A stretch of 64,000 bases of DNA from Trebouxia sp. TZW2008 (lineage: Eukaryota; Chlorophyta; Trebouxiophyceae; Trebouxiales; Trebouxiaceae): the NCBI GenBank assembly GCA_002118135.1, contig BDIU01000277.1:1-64000 (forward strand), in the 5' to 3' direction. Of the stretch, positions 1 through 13,800 are shown piece by piece; within the stretch, counting starts at the first letter, position 1, and every line of letters starts with the position of its first letter. A program made the position numbers and the translations under genes. The notes beneath the pieces are model-generated. The model made no database searches, was not told where the DNA came from, and saw nothing but the letters and a program-made list of their open reading frames with translations.

Positions 1-49
1 CAACCTGCAAGTGCTCTATCTAGTTGGCCTTGGTTTTGTAAATACTACT

Positions 50-88
50 CCCTAAACCCTAAATATAAACCCAAACCCTAAACCCTAT
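50..88. repeat. Telomere-like CCCTAAA repeats (degenerate array)
   Basis: The bases contain CCCTAAACCCTAAA followed by CCCAAACCCTAAACCCTA. CCCTAAA is the C-rich strand of the plant and green-algal telomere repeat TTTAGGG. Reading C-rich on the + strand is what a left chromosome end would show. Only about five imperfect units are present, so this is either a subtelomeric remnant or the inner edge of a real telomere lying outside the window. Isolated units also occur near 211 and at 2733-2746. Confidence 0.75.
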
Positions 89-1078
89 AGGGCTATACTT
101 GGTTGCTTGGGGTGGGAGACATGGTAATAGAATTGTCTCTACAAGACGGTCACGTGGAAGCCTTTAAAATCGATCATCAGGCCCTGGCATTTTAGATTTA
201 AGGTTTACTAAACCCTAACGTCACAAAAGCTCAAAACCACTAAGCCAGTGGCACGTTTTTGGAGTTCATTAACCACTTTGTATCAGTTAACTTGTTGCTT
301 GTTGTGTTTCCTTTACACTTTCAACGAGTCCCTTGTCCAAAGACGTCATCGCTCGATGTGCGCCAAACCCTGGGGTCCCACAAGGTGTTGGGGTCCCATT
401 TGGCAAGGTGGGCATGGTATGGGCATGCCATCCTTAGTCACACAAAAGGCTTTAGGTGGAAGAGAGGTCAAGTACACTCGGTGTTGTGAGCTATTGCTCA
501 ACAAACATGCGTGCCTTGCATTTCCAGCAGCGTCCGCCAAATGCCACGTGCTTAACCTCAAAGCAAAGCGTTCAAGCAGAGCTTTGTGTCACTTTTTGAA
601 CAAAATAAAGGTCTCAAAGCTTTATTAGCCATGCTACGTGGCACACTCCACTAGGACCAAGGTGGAGCCGCCTACGTGGTCCCTATGTGTGACAACATGT
701 TAGCGCAACGGTGTGAGATGAGAACATAGGCATGCGTACATTGAATTCGTACCCTTGTAGCCAAATCATTATAGGCGGCACGTCCAACAACCTAGGTTTG
801 CCTGCTGTTATGGAGCACCTTGGTTTCGCAGAGTCTACCCCACATTCTAGATGCATCTTCCATGAAAACATTTTGAGAGCGCATAACAGCATTCCAGCTA
901 TTCAACGGTGGCTTTGTGCATGCATGGCGCAACCTGGGCTTAAGAAAGGCATGAGGCACACGTGCACTGATCATTGCGCCGTGGCCAGTTTTACACTTGT
1001 ACCACGTTGTCTCGAAAGCAAGTATGATTAGCAACTGGTTCAATTGGCAGCTTGCAAAACAGCAGAGTTACAAAGTGC

Positions 1079-1130
1079 GTATGGGATAAAAGCATTGCTA
1101 GTCACCGAGGTGCAAATTCCTCACACGCTA
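1079..1130 (+). repeat. Dispersed repeat, copy 1
   Basis: Starts with GTATGGGATAAAAGCATTGC and ends near the words ATTCCTCACAC and GCTACA. It is similar to 1291-1357 and 25558-25618. No terminal inverted repeats are visible, so the class is unknown. Confidence 0.55.
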
Positions 1131-1290
1131 CATTTCCCATCACTAAGTACAGAGCCATCGTCGTGTCATAGCTCTCCTGCAAAAAGCGTCAAATGCGCCC
1201 ATGCAGAGGCGTCCTCAACAGCGAAATGCAGCAAAATCCTGTGCGTAAGAGATTTGAAGCCACGACTCCTAGGAAGCAAGGCCATTTTAC

Positions 1291-1357
1291 ATAGGGATGC
1301 AAGCATTGCTGGCTAGATGGCGAGATGCCAGTTCCGGAATCTCACACTCTGCTACAT
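1291..1357 (+). repeat. Dispersed repeat, copy 2
   Basis: Shares the ordered words GGGAT, GCATTGCTGGCTAGATGGCG, and CTCACACTCTGCTACAT with copy 3 at 25558. It is more diverged from copy 1. Copies 1 and 2 lie about 210 bp apart in the same orientation. Confidence 0.55.
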
Positions 1358-1721
1358 ACAGCTTGTCAAAATCTGAGTGCAATGCAATCTTGGCTTGCAC
1401 ACTGATTGGAGAGCGCGAGACATTGATTTCCACTATAAACGCTTGCAACCAAACACTTGCATATGGTCGAAGCATCCACTTGTAAGCCGCAATGATCCAC
1501 ACAGTTTTGACATGCACAACAAACTTCTCTAACACCTTGATAGGTTGCTCGGCTGGTAATCATTCCGGAAGTCACAACGGCACAACAACACACAGCAAAA
1601 GCTGATACCCATGTGTTACATTTAATCAATTGATGAAATTTGTAAACTTGTTGCACAGAGTGTTTTGTTCCATTGCTGTGTTGCCATCGGCATTGGTTCA
1701 TTTAGAGATGACCGACAATGT

Positions 1722-4700
1722 TCAAAAGCCATCCTTGGCCAATAAGTCTTGCATGACTGATGTTATAGGGCTATCAAAAATGTTGAGTGAGGAGTCCTCA
1801 ACCTTTGCCATCAACAAACGGTCGACTTGCAGCCGTAATTCACGTATCAATACAGCAATGCGTGCTGGCGCCTTAAATGTTGCCCAACCGTCAAGCTTGA
1901 GGGTGCCTTCCTCGTGCTGCACGCTGATTTGTCCTGCACTCATCACAGTCAATGTTTGCATGTTTGAATCATGAGAGCATGTAGTCTACGCTGTTTGACC
2001 GCTGCTGTTACAGTGAGTGCGGTGCTGTACCAATCAAAGTAAGCACAATCATCACAACAAAGCGCTTGAGGCAAGCATGAGTGATAGCATGGACTAAAGC
2101 AGCATCTAACGCATATTTTTGTGATGACGTGTTCCTGTTAATCACAGGAGCACCATGCTCACGCTCCACAGATTGTAGTGAGAGCGTGAAAGCTTGCTGA
2201 AAGATGACAAAAGACAAGATCTGGGCTTAGACAAGGTTTGGCCCCCAGGGCAGGAGCATGCGTTCAAGAGGATGTTCATGACATGTCAAATGTCATACAT
2301 GACAAATGAAAGACATATGCATTGGATTTGGTCGCTCACCACCAAACAGCAGTAGAGCATACACAGGCACCATTGAGGTTTCTCTGACATACAACTTGGC
2401 AGTGGCCACCAGCTCTGTGTACACCAGCCACCCACTGTCAAAACGGCCAACATCAAAGTTGACACTCCCTGGGTGAATGAAGACACGGCCTGTAAAAATG
2501 CAAGCTCTGTTCATACAGACACCTGCACAGCCAAGATTTGGCAAGGCATGCATCAAGAATAGCCACAAACTTGGATGTTGCATGATGCAAGGTGTTGGAT
2601 TGTCTATGCTTGTGCTTGCAAGAAGGGCAAGGTGTAATGCAAGCTATTTATCTAGCAGTACGCATGCACCAAAGTCGAACACAACAACCTTGACGCTAGA
2701 TGATGGAATGCTAGATGGTGGAAGGCATTGATGTTTAGGGTTTAGGTGTTGCTGTGCAACGTAGACCGAGCAACAATCATGCTACAACAGTGCAGAACCC
2801 ATCAGCAACTAACGCATGCTGCAACACGTGACGCGAAATGTGCTCATGTGGCTTTGTGAAGCACATGACGGATCCCACCTTTCATTTTGTCAAAGAACCT
2901 TAGCTCATGGGGCTTTGCATCCACTTCAGCAGAGCCACCCTGCACTTTGATGTAAGACGCAGCTGGATATTCTACCCGCAGTATTGCTGGGTAGTATCCT
3001 GTATGCATGAAAGTTCAAGCTTAAACTCACATAGAGAAGCAACTTTTGTGCAACAGGTGTCAAATTGCTCTTCGTGAGTCAGCGTGCACTCACCAATCCG
3101 CTTCTGACTGGGCATTGGCAGCGCTGCCAGTGTAGTCAAATGGCAGCAAAATACAATTTGATGTCATTGCAAAATTGGCAGCAACAGCCAATCATGAGAG
3201 GCGGACTTGAGAGGCTGACTTAGCAGGATGGGTAGGTATGCAACACTTTGCTGATGCTACTGCAATTTGCTTGTGGAGGGGGAGGTGGGTGTCTGTTTTA
3301 CCATGCATGCAATCTGAGCAGCGAGTCATACTACAAACACGGCGCACAGGAACTTGCCTGCACACAGCGCAGCTTTGACGACTCTTGCATTGTTGCAGTA
3401 AGCATCAAACTCGTGCGGCTCCAACTCATTGTTATATGAGCGGCTGGTATGCTGCACATGTCTTGTGAAGGAAGCAGGAAGCAGGCTCATGTCCACCAAG
3501 ATTGCTGCAAACTGATCTCGACCAGCTTCGATGGCATCAAGCGCTGACTCTGACAAGAAGTGTTTGACACAAAACTGCATGAACACACGAGTTGCTGAAG
3601 TGCGCATGCTTGCGCTGGCAAGCAAAAACCAGCAGGACTTTATTGCTTGCATGATGAGGAGGGCTGGCAGCAGCCTTCACTTCCAAGTATAAAGGACCAT
3701 GGCTCTAGAGGCAGTATCCAGCAAAGGTTGACCAGTGACGGACCATCCCTAAGGGTCTGTGCTCTTTGTTTCACAGTGTGTTTGCTCAGTAACATGGTTG
3801 ATGTTGGCTTTGTATATTTCCTTTTGTGGTGACACAGTAATGCATGCGTAGACACTCTCATGTTCAGAGCAAACTGTAGGACGCCAGCATTGCTCCAAGG
3901 ACTCTGCAGGTAAGTTGAAGCATTGCACATTGCCTCACAACAGGCGCAGTAGCTCTGTTTGTACATGCTCGCTTTGCATGCAGCTGTTCAGGCATGCAGC
4001 AGGGAAGAGCATACCAGGCGGGCTTCCTGACGTCCACCCTTTGCCAAAGCTGCTCTCCAGCCATTGAAGGCAGCTATGATTGCCAGATGATCACTTTTTG
4101 CTGCTGTGCTGTTAGCGATCAGTTGCGCACGTGCTGCTGCTGCCTCAGCTCGCTTGTCAGGAGGTGACACAAAGACAGAGCGTCCATGCGTCATGGCAGC
4201 TACCACAGTCAGAATTGGACTCACACACCTGCAGAAACAGATGATGAACAGAGTTTGTGCGTCTTCTTTTGGCACAGCTAGTTCTACTCAAGACAAGCCA
4301 TCTGAGAGCTCCTGCAGCTCTATGCATGCCATCTGCACACAGGCAACTGCTGAGCTAATGCTGAGCAAACTCATGTGCATACTTTATCTTCATCCATCTG
4401 CGGCAAGGCAGTTGCTTTGTGTTCACCAGTGAATGCCACAAGCATCGTTGCAGCTTTAAGCAACAAACATGACATTAGATGCTTGTCGAAGCAGCATTTA
4501 CAGTCGATATCATGCAACAAGAATTAAATGGGTCATATCTAGCGTGGAGCTTCGATAGTGGCATTGATTTGTAAAGAGGTTCAGCAGCACCAGAAACAGA
4601 ACTCACCTAAGCATACAGGCAAAGATGCATGTCTTTGCGAGCCTGGGGTCCATGGGAATTTGGCAAAGCAGGCGCCCAAGTGGGGTAAGGCTCTCATCAC

Positions 4701-4880
4701 CAGCTAGCGCTCCCAAGCTGGTCAAGGACTGCACAGCTGACTGTGTGGCGATGTTCGCAGGCGGGGTAAGCATGCTGCCAAGAGTGTGGATCAGCTTGTG
4801 ATTGTCTCCAAATGAGCTTTTCACCATGAGACACAGCTGCTCAAGAGGTGTGCGTGACACCTCTGGAGGCTGCTGATCCT
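1722..4880 (-). other. Helicase exons: HA2/ratchet and OB-fold C-terminus
   Basis: The exon near 4.6-4.87 kb encodes [14 protein letters not shown] and [19 protein letters not shown]. The exon near 4.03-4.23 kb has [15 protein letters not shown]. The exon near 3.36-3.59 kb ends in [13 protein letters not shown]. The next gives [20 protein letters not shown], then [17 protein letters not shown] and [13 protein letters not shown] near 2.3-2.5 kb. The final exon carries [20 protein letters not shown]. These are the conserved C-terminal blocks of the DHX29/DHX36 group, present in correct order. Confidence 0.9.
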
Positions 4881-7800
4881 ACAGGTGAAAACCAGCCAGT
4901 GTCAGGACAAATGTGGAACCTCAGTAGGCCGCAGACTGCTAAGCTAGACAAGCATGCGCTTTGATGAATTAGCCAGTCAGCAGAGTTCCATCTTGGGGCA
5001 ACGGCCCAGATGTGACTAAATAGACTGCGTGCTTGGCTCATACATCTGAACTTTCAAACCAGGGAGTCTATAGCGTCACGCCTGGCACCCTACCCCAGGT
5101 GGAGTGCAACTTCTGCTGAACTTTTCAAAGCCCAAATGTAGTGTATGTGCATAGTAACCCGGCGCAGCTTGGCTACATGTGCCTCAAACAACAACGATCA
5201 TGCAAAGACTCCAAATGAAAATAGTGTTGGCCTATGCTGCTGTGGGCTGTCAAACAGACAATGCTGTTTGTCTTTGACAGCTTGCAAGGTACAATGACAC
5301 CAGATACATGATGACCGCAATGGCACTGACCACCTGACATTTGCAAACGTGAGGACAGTTGCACCTAATGTGGACTTGACAAGAGCAGGTAGCAGGGCTG
5401 ATGATGGCAGTAGAAGAAAGAAGGGCTCATGCAGACTCAAGTACTCCATCAGACTCTAACATCATGGTGTCAGCTATAGTGAATGGTCATTAGACAGTTT
5501 GTCTCAGAATATGTCAGTGACAGATGAACAGAAACACGTGTCCTCATGAAGTATGCCTTGACAGCATTAATCACAGACCTGATGAGACATTTGTTTTGCA
5601 AGCATGTCTTGACTGTACGTGCGTGTGTTGGAACTTATCTGATCAGTTAGCAAAGCACCAGCTATTGAAAGCTATATTCCAGGGGCATCTCTCCAAGCTA
5701 AAACAAGGCCATCTCATCAGAAAGTGACTTGCAAACATGACTCGTATTGCTACATGCATTTCTTGGGCAGCGATGATGTAGCATCTTGGAGTCAATGACA
5801 TGCCCACAAGATACATCAACAATTTCAGTAGGGCATGTGACATCAACTAGAGTTTACTGTTAGAGCAGCATGCAACCTTTGGCTGTGTCAAGACAGATGA
5901 GGCATGCACAATGATACTGTAAGACCTGCATGTGAGTGGCTTGGTGGCGGCTGAACAGCTTGAAGCACACGCCAGGCTGTGTTCTGCCGGCACGGCCCCG
6001 TCGCTGTGCAGCCGCAGCCCGGGACACCCACCCCTCTGCCAGCCTACTGATACCCCTCTCCGCATCATAGCTACATTCCACAAGACAAGCTCATGCCCAA
6101 AGTTGTCAGCTCAACTCGTTTTGAGCAATATGAGCTATCATTGAAAAGCTGCACTACAGCGCACCTTTATACTGCACTTGGCAAATGAAAGCATGAGGCC
6201 TGCTCAACGCAGGTTGTCACATGTGCATGTATAGTCAGGCCAACCTGATGTTGCGGTACAGTGCCATACCAAGCTGATCCAGGTCATTCATTCTGGTACA
6301 CATGGGCCAATGATTTTTTTGATTGATGCCAGGTGACTGTCCTATTTGTGACTAGGCAAGGCAAGGCTGCCTGTTAGACATTGCAAAAGGCAGCAGAAAG
6401 TACCTCATCTCCTTGACTCTGCCCGAGTCAATGACAAAAGCTACGTCGTCAATGGTGATGGACGTCTCTGCAACATTGGTGGCAACTACAACTTTGCGGT
6501 GTCCAGCAGGTACCTTGGCAAATACACGGACCTGCAAAGGGAAGCAGTTGCACACTGTTTTTACATATTTTGTGGTCAACAGAGGTCTCAACAACAATAT
6601 AGCTCAAATCTATTGGTGCTGGAAGTTCCACGCATATTGGGTGACAACATGCGCATTTCGGCACACTGAAGTTGCCTGCATTGCAACCTTCACACCTCTG
6701 CTGTCACAGGATTTGTGCACAAGACCACATCAGGCAAACCAATGCAATTGTCGCACGCATGATTTGTGACAACCGTGGGCAATGTGCAAAGGTGCACGTT
6801 TTTGACATGTCACCAGCCAAGGATATCTACAAGTCAGGGCAGAGGTGATCACCTGAGCTTGTGATGACAAGGCACCATGTAGGGGCAGGACTGTGAGCTG
6901 CCCCTGGCAGGCCTGCCTGAGGCGTGAGGAGCCTTCCAGCAGGCGGACCAAACGTGTGATTTCCGGCGCTCCTGGCATGAAGATCAGAATGGCATCAGCA
7001 GTCTGGGTCACTGTTCTGACTTCTGGCTTTGCAGACCAATCCTGTCAACAAAACAAAGCTGGAGGATAGGCGCTTTGAGCACTCAGAGCAAGCAAAGCAC
7101 ACAACAGGTGGCTAAGTCTGCACAATTTGAGCAACTCTCGCTAAAGCAAGGCTGACTGCACCGTAAAGATATGCTTTGAGTTTGCTGCAAACATTAAATT
7201 TGGCATCATTGTGCATTTTGCAGTCAGTCTGATCTGACAAATATTGCTGTAAACCATTGCCAAAACATAAATACATGCACCTTGCATGTTTGCACATGCA
7301 GGGTGTGTACATGCAGGGTTTTTACATGCAGGGTCTGTACATGCAGGGTCTGTACATGCAGGGTCTGTACATGCAGGGTCTGTACATGCAAAATGTGCTG
7401 TCCTGTCCTGAGCAGCAGCTTGTCACTTTCTATACAAAGACCCTGTCATTAACATAGTTTTCCACTGCATATGCAGCATGGGTGACCCAAGACCTCAGTC
7501 AAATAACTGACGGTGCAGTTACCTTCAGGAAGGCCCCAGAGCCTTGTGCTGTCTCAACCTCAACAATGTGGACGACCAATGCCTCCAGCAGGTCAAAGTT
7601 CAACACCTGCTCATCCACCAGTGCCAGGCTTTTCAGGGTAGCTTGACTGTAAGATGTGTCTGCGTCCTCCCAAGATTCTTGAGAGCTGAGAGCTTGAGCT
7701 GGGACCTGCTGACTTGCAGAGTCTGCACCTGTGCCTTTGCAGGCATACCTGCAAACAGCAAAGATTCAGACTATGTATGAGCAAGTATGTGGTGTTGCTT

Positions 7801-10800
7801 CCCTTGAGCCCTATGCAAATCTGAGCTGCAAACCTACAAAAAGATAGCTACAACTTGACAATACCCATGCCACATTACATGCAAATCTGCAGCGCCATCT
7901 GCAGTCGTGCCTGTCAGAGATCCTCTTCCACAACAGCATGCATACCATTGTCAACAGAAGAACTGTGAAGGTGACACAGTTTGCGCAGTGCTTTTGCTGC
8001 TTGAAAGAGTTGCCAGGGCACTAGGCATTGACAACAGACTCATACGCATGCTGCAGTCTTTCCAGCAAATATATTGGCATGCCTGAAACAGGTCAAACAC
8101 TCTTACTAGAGACATGGGCTGGAGAAGGCTGTGACTGCAAAGAGAAAACAAGCACAGGATGCACAGCACAGCTTACTTGGAACCCCTGCCTACGATGTAG
8201 CCAGTGCGCTCCAGCGCGTCCTCCAGGAACAGATCTCTCACAGGATGAGTCAGCCCAGGAATGCTCAGCATTGCGCTTCTGCCCTTTCCCTGCACCGCAT
8301 GCCCTTGGGTGAGGCCCTCTCAACAGTATGTGATCTAAATCAGGAAATACAAAAGACAAAGGAAGTTGGCTTGTAGCTTGAGCATGCTGTAGCGCAGTTG
8401 GGAATAGAGATGCACGCAAGTTGGGCAGAAGCAGAACCCTTTGAGGTTAAAGTTGAGCGTGACCAGGTTGCTTTGAAGCAGCTGCACAGCATTTTCTCTT
8501 CAGCACTAAACATGATTGCATGCATCAGCAGCGGGCAAAGCCGTGTCTGAGAAGACAAGCCTGCAAATCTCAGTTCTATGTGTTTGACAACAAGAGTTCC
8601 AATGTTGGACAGTGGGGTGACCTGAGCACAAAAGAATGTCATGAGTCTCTCATAAATGAAGTATGTGTCGTGTCCAGTATCATTTGCCTGCCAGGTATGC
8701 ACTGCAGCAACACCAAGCAAGAGATTATACCTTGGGGGTTGCTTCATCAAAGTAGGCTGCAAACTGCTCTGCATTGGCAGTAGCTGACATCAGGATGACC
8801 TTGATTGGTCTGCCTTGAGCCAGCAGCTCCCTCAGCAGCAGCAATGACAGATCCGTGTCAATGCTGCGCTCATGCACCTCGTCAATGACCACATGGCTAA
8901 TACCCTGCAAGCTGGGGTCACCCAAGAAGCGTCTCAGCAGGATACCTGCAAACCAGCAAACAACTTGCAGAGGGTAGCGTGTCAACATCTTAGCAACACT
9001 GAGACAATGCTGTCAACAGGATTTTGGTGTGGTGGCCGTGGCCTACAACAATGACTACACATTGCTTCATGTCTGAGTGTGACAACACAGCTTGCAACAC
9101 ATCTTTGCAGGAGCCTCTTTATCTGGTTTGAGGCAGCTTGATGAAACAAAAGAGGCGAGTAAAGATGCAGCAATGAGAAGTACTCAATGTGCAAAAGGCT
9201 GGCACAAGTACATAACGCAAAGACACATCAGCTTTGGCACTCGGGCATCATACCATAGCTGAGAAACAAAGAAGTTTTGACAACCCAGCAGCTATGGACA
9301 ACTCTTATTGTATGGCGTAACATGAGCTGCAGGTACTGTGCAGTCACCTGTGGTGCAGAACAACAGGCGTGTCTGTGCAGATGTGCGTGACTCAAGCCGC
9401 ACAGAGTAGCCCACAGTTCCTCCCACATTCTCGCCACGTTCCTGCACAACACAGGACTACATGTCATGCACCTCCAAACAATGTCACTTTGGGTGCACAT
9501 TGCCAGGTCATGCTTGTGAAACATGTTTGACCCAAAACATCTGTGACAAAGGAGGCTTTGTACTCTCATGAGGCTTGTGCAGGCATGATTGCAGCCTTGC
9601 AGTTGAGCATCACAAACAGCAATGTCAGCAGTGAAAGCTGATGACATTGAATATGTCCAGGCTAGCAAGTGGTCACATGAGTCAACACTGTGGCAGCTTG
9701 GACTCCGAAATTGCGTTCCAAGTCCAACAGGGTCAGACCCTCTCATGCGCTCTTAGTTGCATCATACCTGTGCCACTCTGGTGGACACCCCAACAGCAGA
9801 GATGCGGCGTGGCTGTGTGCAGATTATGTTGCAGGACCCCCCCTGCATCTGGCTGGTGGCATCTTCCAGGATGTACTGGGGCACTTGAGTGCTTTTGCCA
9901 CAACCTGGCAAGGCAGAGCACAGGTTCACAAGGCTTTCAAAGCACAGCAAGCACAAAATTACGTATGCCTCTGTGTACAAGCATGGACCGTCCTGGCGTC
10001 CTTGAGCCTCTTGCTGTTCTGTCAGGCAAGCACATCACGTGAAGTAAGACGAATGCTGATGGTGCCTGCTTGGCTTGCCAGCCTGCAAAGCTGAGTGTAG
10101 ATGTCACACGCAGGCAGTAACTGCTGCTTCAAGCAGGTAAGGGCAAAGTGGCAGTTGCAACGGTCATGGTGTCAAGGCAGGAAAGCAAAACGATAAGTCA
10201 AATGCATGAAGCAGAACAGCGGAGACTGTACCTGTTGCACCGCTAATGACGACCACAGAATTCTGCTTCAGCTTGGCAAGCACTTGCTGACGCTGAGCAA
10301 AGGCTGGCAGCTTCTGCCTTGCTTGCTGCACAGCTGCATGCTTAGGGTTGTTCTGCCAATTCTCCGCTTGCTGTAACAGCCGCCTGCTTTCAGCATGCTG
10401 CTGTTTGGCGCTGGGCATTTCTTTAGCGAAACTGCGTGTTTTACGAGTGGAAACTCCATCGTCAGATGTGGCTGTGAATGTGGCCTGACTGTCTGCCACT
10501 GTCTTGATACTTGAAGGGCCTCCATTGCAGGAAGATGAGGGGTGAGGTGGAGGGCCCAGTGCGGGTAACGGAGGCTCAGACGGCAGACTGTCCAGCAGGT
10601 CAGGCATGGCGCTAATCAAGATATGGAGCATACTCTGACCCATCTCCTGCTTTGCTTTGTTGGCGAGCTGCTTGGTGAGGAAGAGGAGCTGCCGTGGAGT
10701 GAAGTCTGGCCCTCTGCATCATGGTGTGTACAGCACTTCAATATTCTAGCAGGCAATGGAAGTATGCTTGTGTTAATTGGATGCACCACATGGGTGTGCC

Positions 10801-13800
10801 ACAACCATCCGTCTACGATTGCAAACATTGGCAGAAAAGTGCAGAAGAGATTTTGATTTGATGCACAATGCATGCAGCACAACAGAGTCTCCTCACATGA
10901 TGCTGTGGTCTCAGTCCTACGGATGCTTTGTGGACGGTGACATTCTAAGGAGCATGACTGCACACAGATTGTGTGAGCCGTTTTGTTGCCAATAACACCA
11001 TTTTTTACCATGCTTTGCTGCCAGGTGATATGATGGAGCACGTGCAATCCAGCTCACTGCAACAAAGTCAACCCTGCTTTTGAGACAAGAGTTGAGCATA
11101 CCTGACAGCAATTCTTGGTATGCTATCAGGGTAGCTCCCTGCTTGCCACAACTGCAACTGGGCTGCAGAGCCTTCCTGCACCGGCAAGTTGAAAGTGGAG
11201 ATAAGATGCTGCTGCACATGCTGCAAGGCTTGCTTAACAGGCAAAAGGCAAAGCAATGCAGTGAATGACTAGTCACAAACCATGCTTTGCGTAGATAGCA
11301 GCGCCTGTGACAATGCGGCACAGTTGGATGCTCGGCATGCTTGTGATGTCATCTGCTGTTGAGCAAAAGCTGAACCACCATTGACATATTTGTGCACCAG
11401 AACACCTGCAACTGAAACCAAACAAGTGAGCCAATGAAGCTTTGTGACATGGTTTTGAGCATACCTGATGCTGTTGTGTGCTGTACAGAACAGAACATGG
11501 CTCTGCAATTTCCACCATGCTCTCATACACAGCCTGAAGCCCTTCAACATCACTCTGCCACTCTGTGTTGGCACTGCCCTGCCCTTCTGGATGATCCTGC
11601 CCTACACTGTCTGCTACCTCAATGCCTGCAGGCCAAAAGGAATTCATCCAGACTAGAAGCAGTTGTAAAAAAGGTATGAGTGCTCAGGGCAGATGCACTT
11701 CGTTGAAGACTGCAGTCAAATAGTTTCGCTTGATCACCAACATAGTCGAGCTACAATACTGACAGTACGATGGGACAAGCCATCTCGTCCAAAGTTGAGT
11801 GTGACACTCCATCAGTGACACAGACAGGGGGGAAGTTTTGTCCATCAAGCTGCAAGGGAGCAACAGCCATGACATGATTCCCTTCATGCTCAACCAGCTG
11901 GTTTCTGGCAAAGCCTTGGTTATGCAAAAATAGCTTGCCAAGGCATGACAGTGTTATGTATGAGTGCAAGCAAGATGAATGCACAAATAGCAGACGGTGG
12001 TTTGAGAGCTGAGGACTCAGAGAAGTCTGAGATCATGGCAGCAGCTGCAGGTACTGACCAGCCAAGCGTGCAAAGAGGTCTTGATGTGCAGCATCACGGT
12101 CCCCTTTCAGACGCTGCAGAGCTTCTATACAGGCCTGCGTGGGGTAGCCCCACTGAACCAGCCCTCCCACAGCTCGGTCTTGCACAGCTTGTGAAGAAGA
12201 GCTGCCAGCAAAAAGCACACTCACTGGCTTGCCAGCTGCGCCTGCACATGAATTGCACAGATTCTGAACAACTTGACAAACAAAGTCACTGAAGTACTTG
12301 CACAAGCTAGCGTCACCGCTGAAGGTGCAGTGTAAGCCGAGACAATGGCAGCTCATTCCCATGGCTTGCAATGATTGATGCCAAAAGCATTACCATGCCT
12401 TTTGGGAGAAATAGTAAGTACACTTGGGGAGTGAAGATAGCAAGTCAGAATCGCCCAAAGCATCAATGCTCCTCTCTGGAAACAGAGATCAATATGCAGC
12501 GGCCACATGCTAGAGATACTTTGAGGGACATAAGACCTGCTGCCAGATGTACCTGGTGCAAATGCTGTAGGTAGCTCATCTTCAGGGATGTGCAGGCACA
12601 GCCAGTCCAGGCAGGAGGCTAATGAGGGCTGCCCAATGCTGACAATGGCACTCTCAGCATCTTGCTCTGTGAAACCAAGTGACTGTAACTCCTGTTCCAG
12701 CAACCCATGCTCCCCTGCAGGTCAGCCAACTGTATAGAGCACAGTGACAAGTAGGGAACACATACTTTCCCTGCTTTGAAACACCTGATGAGGCGGCAGT
12801 AACTGATGCAGATACTGATGCTTGCAACAACTCCGCAAGCATGCAGCACTGGCTGCGCGCCTGCTTCCACAAAGTCACAGTTGCACACAGCACAGTCACA
12901 CGCCGTGAGTACAAGCTTTCCCTGCTTTGCTCCACCTGCTGAAGCAGGATCTGCGGGGCGACCCAAGCTGCGTCCTCATTCATGCATGTTTGTGCAGCGC
13001 ATATGCACAGCACCTAAAGTGCGGCGTACAGGACCAAGCCCTAATTTTGGAGGTGCAGTTGTGAGTGCCACAATCACATCTACATACTGCAGTGACAGTG
13101 AACCTTAAGTGCTACTTCTGAAGATTGTTTGAGGCATTACCTGATGAAGCAGGGTCTGCAGGGCCAAGCTGGGTATGCCTGAGTTGAGCCAGCACCTGCT
13201 CCACGCGCGTGCGCTGCTGCTGACTCATCATGGCAGTTACAGGGGCTTTTCTGGCCAGGGCCTTGCGGCGTCCAGCCTCACGTTCCTTACGACCCTCTGC
13301 CACTGCAGCTGCTCTGGCTTTGCGAGCAGCCATCTCTTCCTCCTGCATTGTGCTGACAGGAGTTATGAAGTCTACAAAGCCTCATTGCTTGTGCTTGTAA
13401 CCCTGATTAGAACTGGTAATTGATGGTGACAGTGAGTGCATCATGTTGGCAGTCCTGAAAGCTCTCAGCCTGACTGCATTGGATCTTTTGGCAAGCTGAT
13501 GGACGCACCAAGCTCAGGTGGTCACTTGTTTGCTCAGGGTTTGCCCCTCAACTTGCATTACTGGCACGTGACGCAAAAGCTGAGCCTCATGTCAAGCAAA
13601 TGGCAAGTGACGTAAAAGCTTTTTTGGACCTAGCAGGGGAGACATCAGGCTCAGGCATTGAAGACTTCATAACAAGACTAGCTGTATGTATTGCCAGCGG
13701 TATCGTGCAACACAATTTGCAATAATGCAGGAAAATGGCATTACTGACCTGATGCACGCACCACCCCCAAGCTGCTTGATATGGCTGAGGCAGCACCCTC

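Larger units (their letters stand above)
89..1721. other. Subtelomeric stretch without a convincing gene
   Basis: Short ORFs occur on both strands but none has a recognisable family, splice pattern or coding continuity. The stretch holds two copies of a dispersed repeat of about 55-65 bp (1079-1130 and 1291-1357) that recurs at 25558. The downstream end of the helicase gene begins at 1722, so its 3'UTR probably extends into the right part of this stretch. Confidence 0.5.

Noticed and set aside
5850..5862. GAGTTTACTGTTA resembling a MITE end
   Set aside because: No partner inverted end or internal MITE words within 250 bp; likely chance.
9228..9746. 172-codon minus-strand ORF
   Set aside because: It covers a helicase intron and one exon ([11 protein letters not shown]) in a different frame; it is a shadow.
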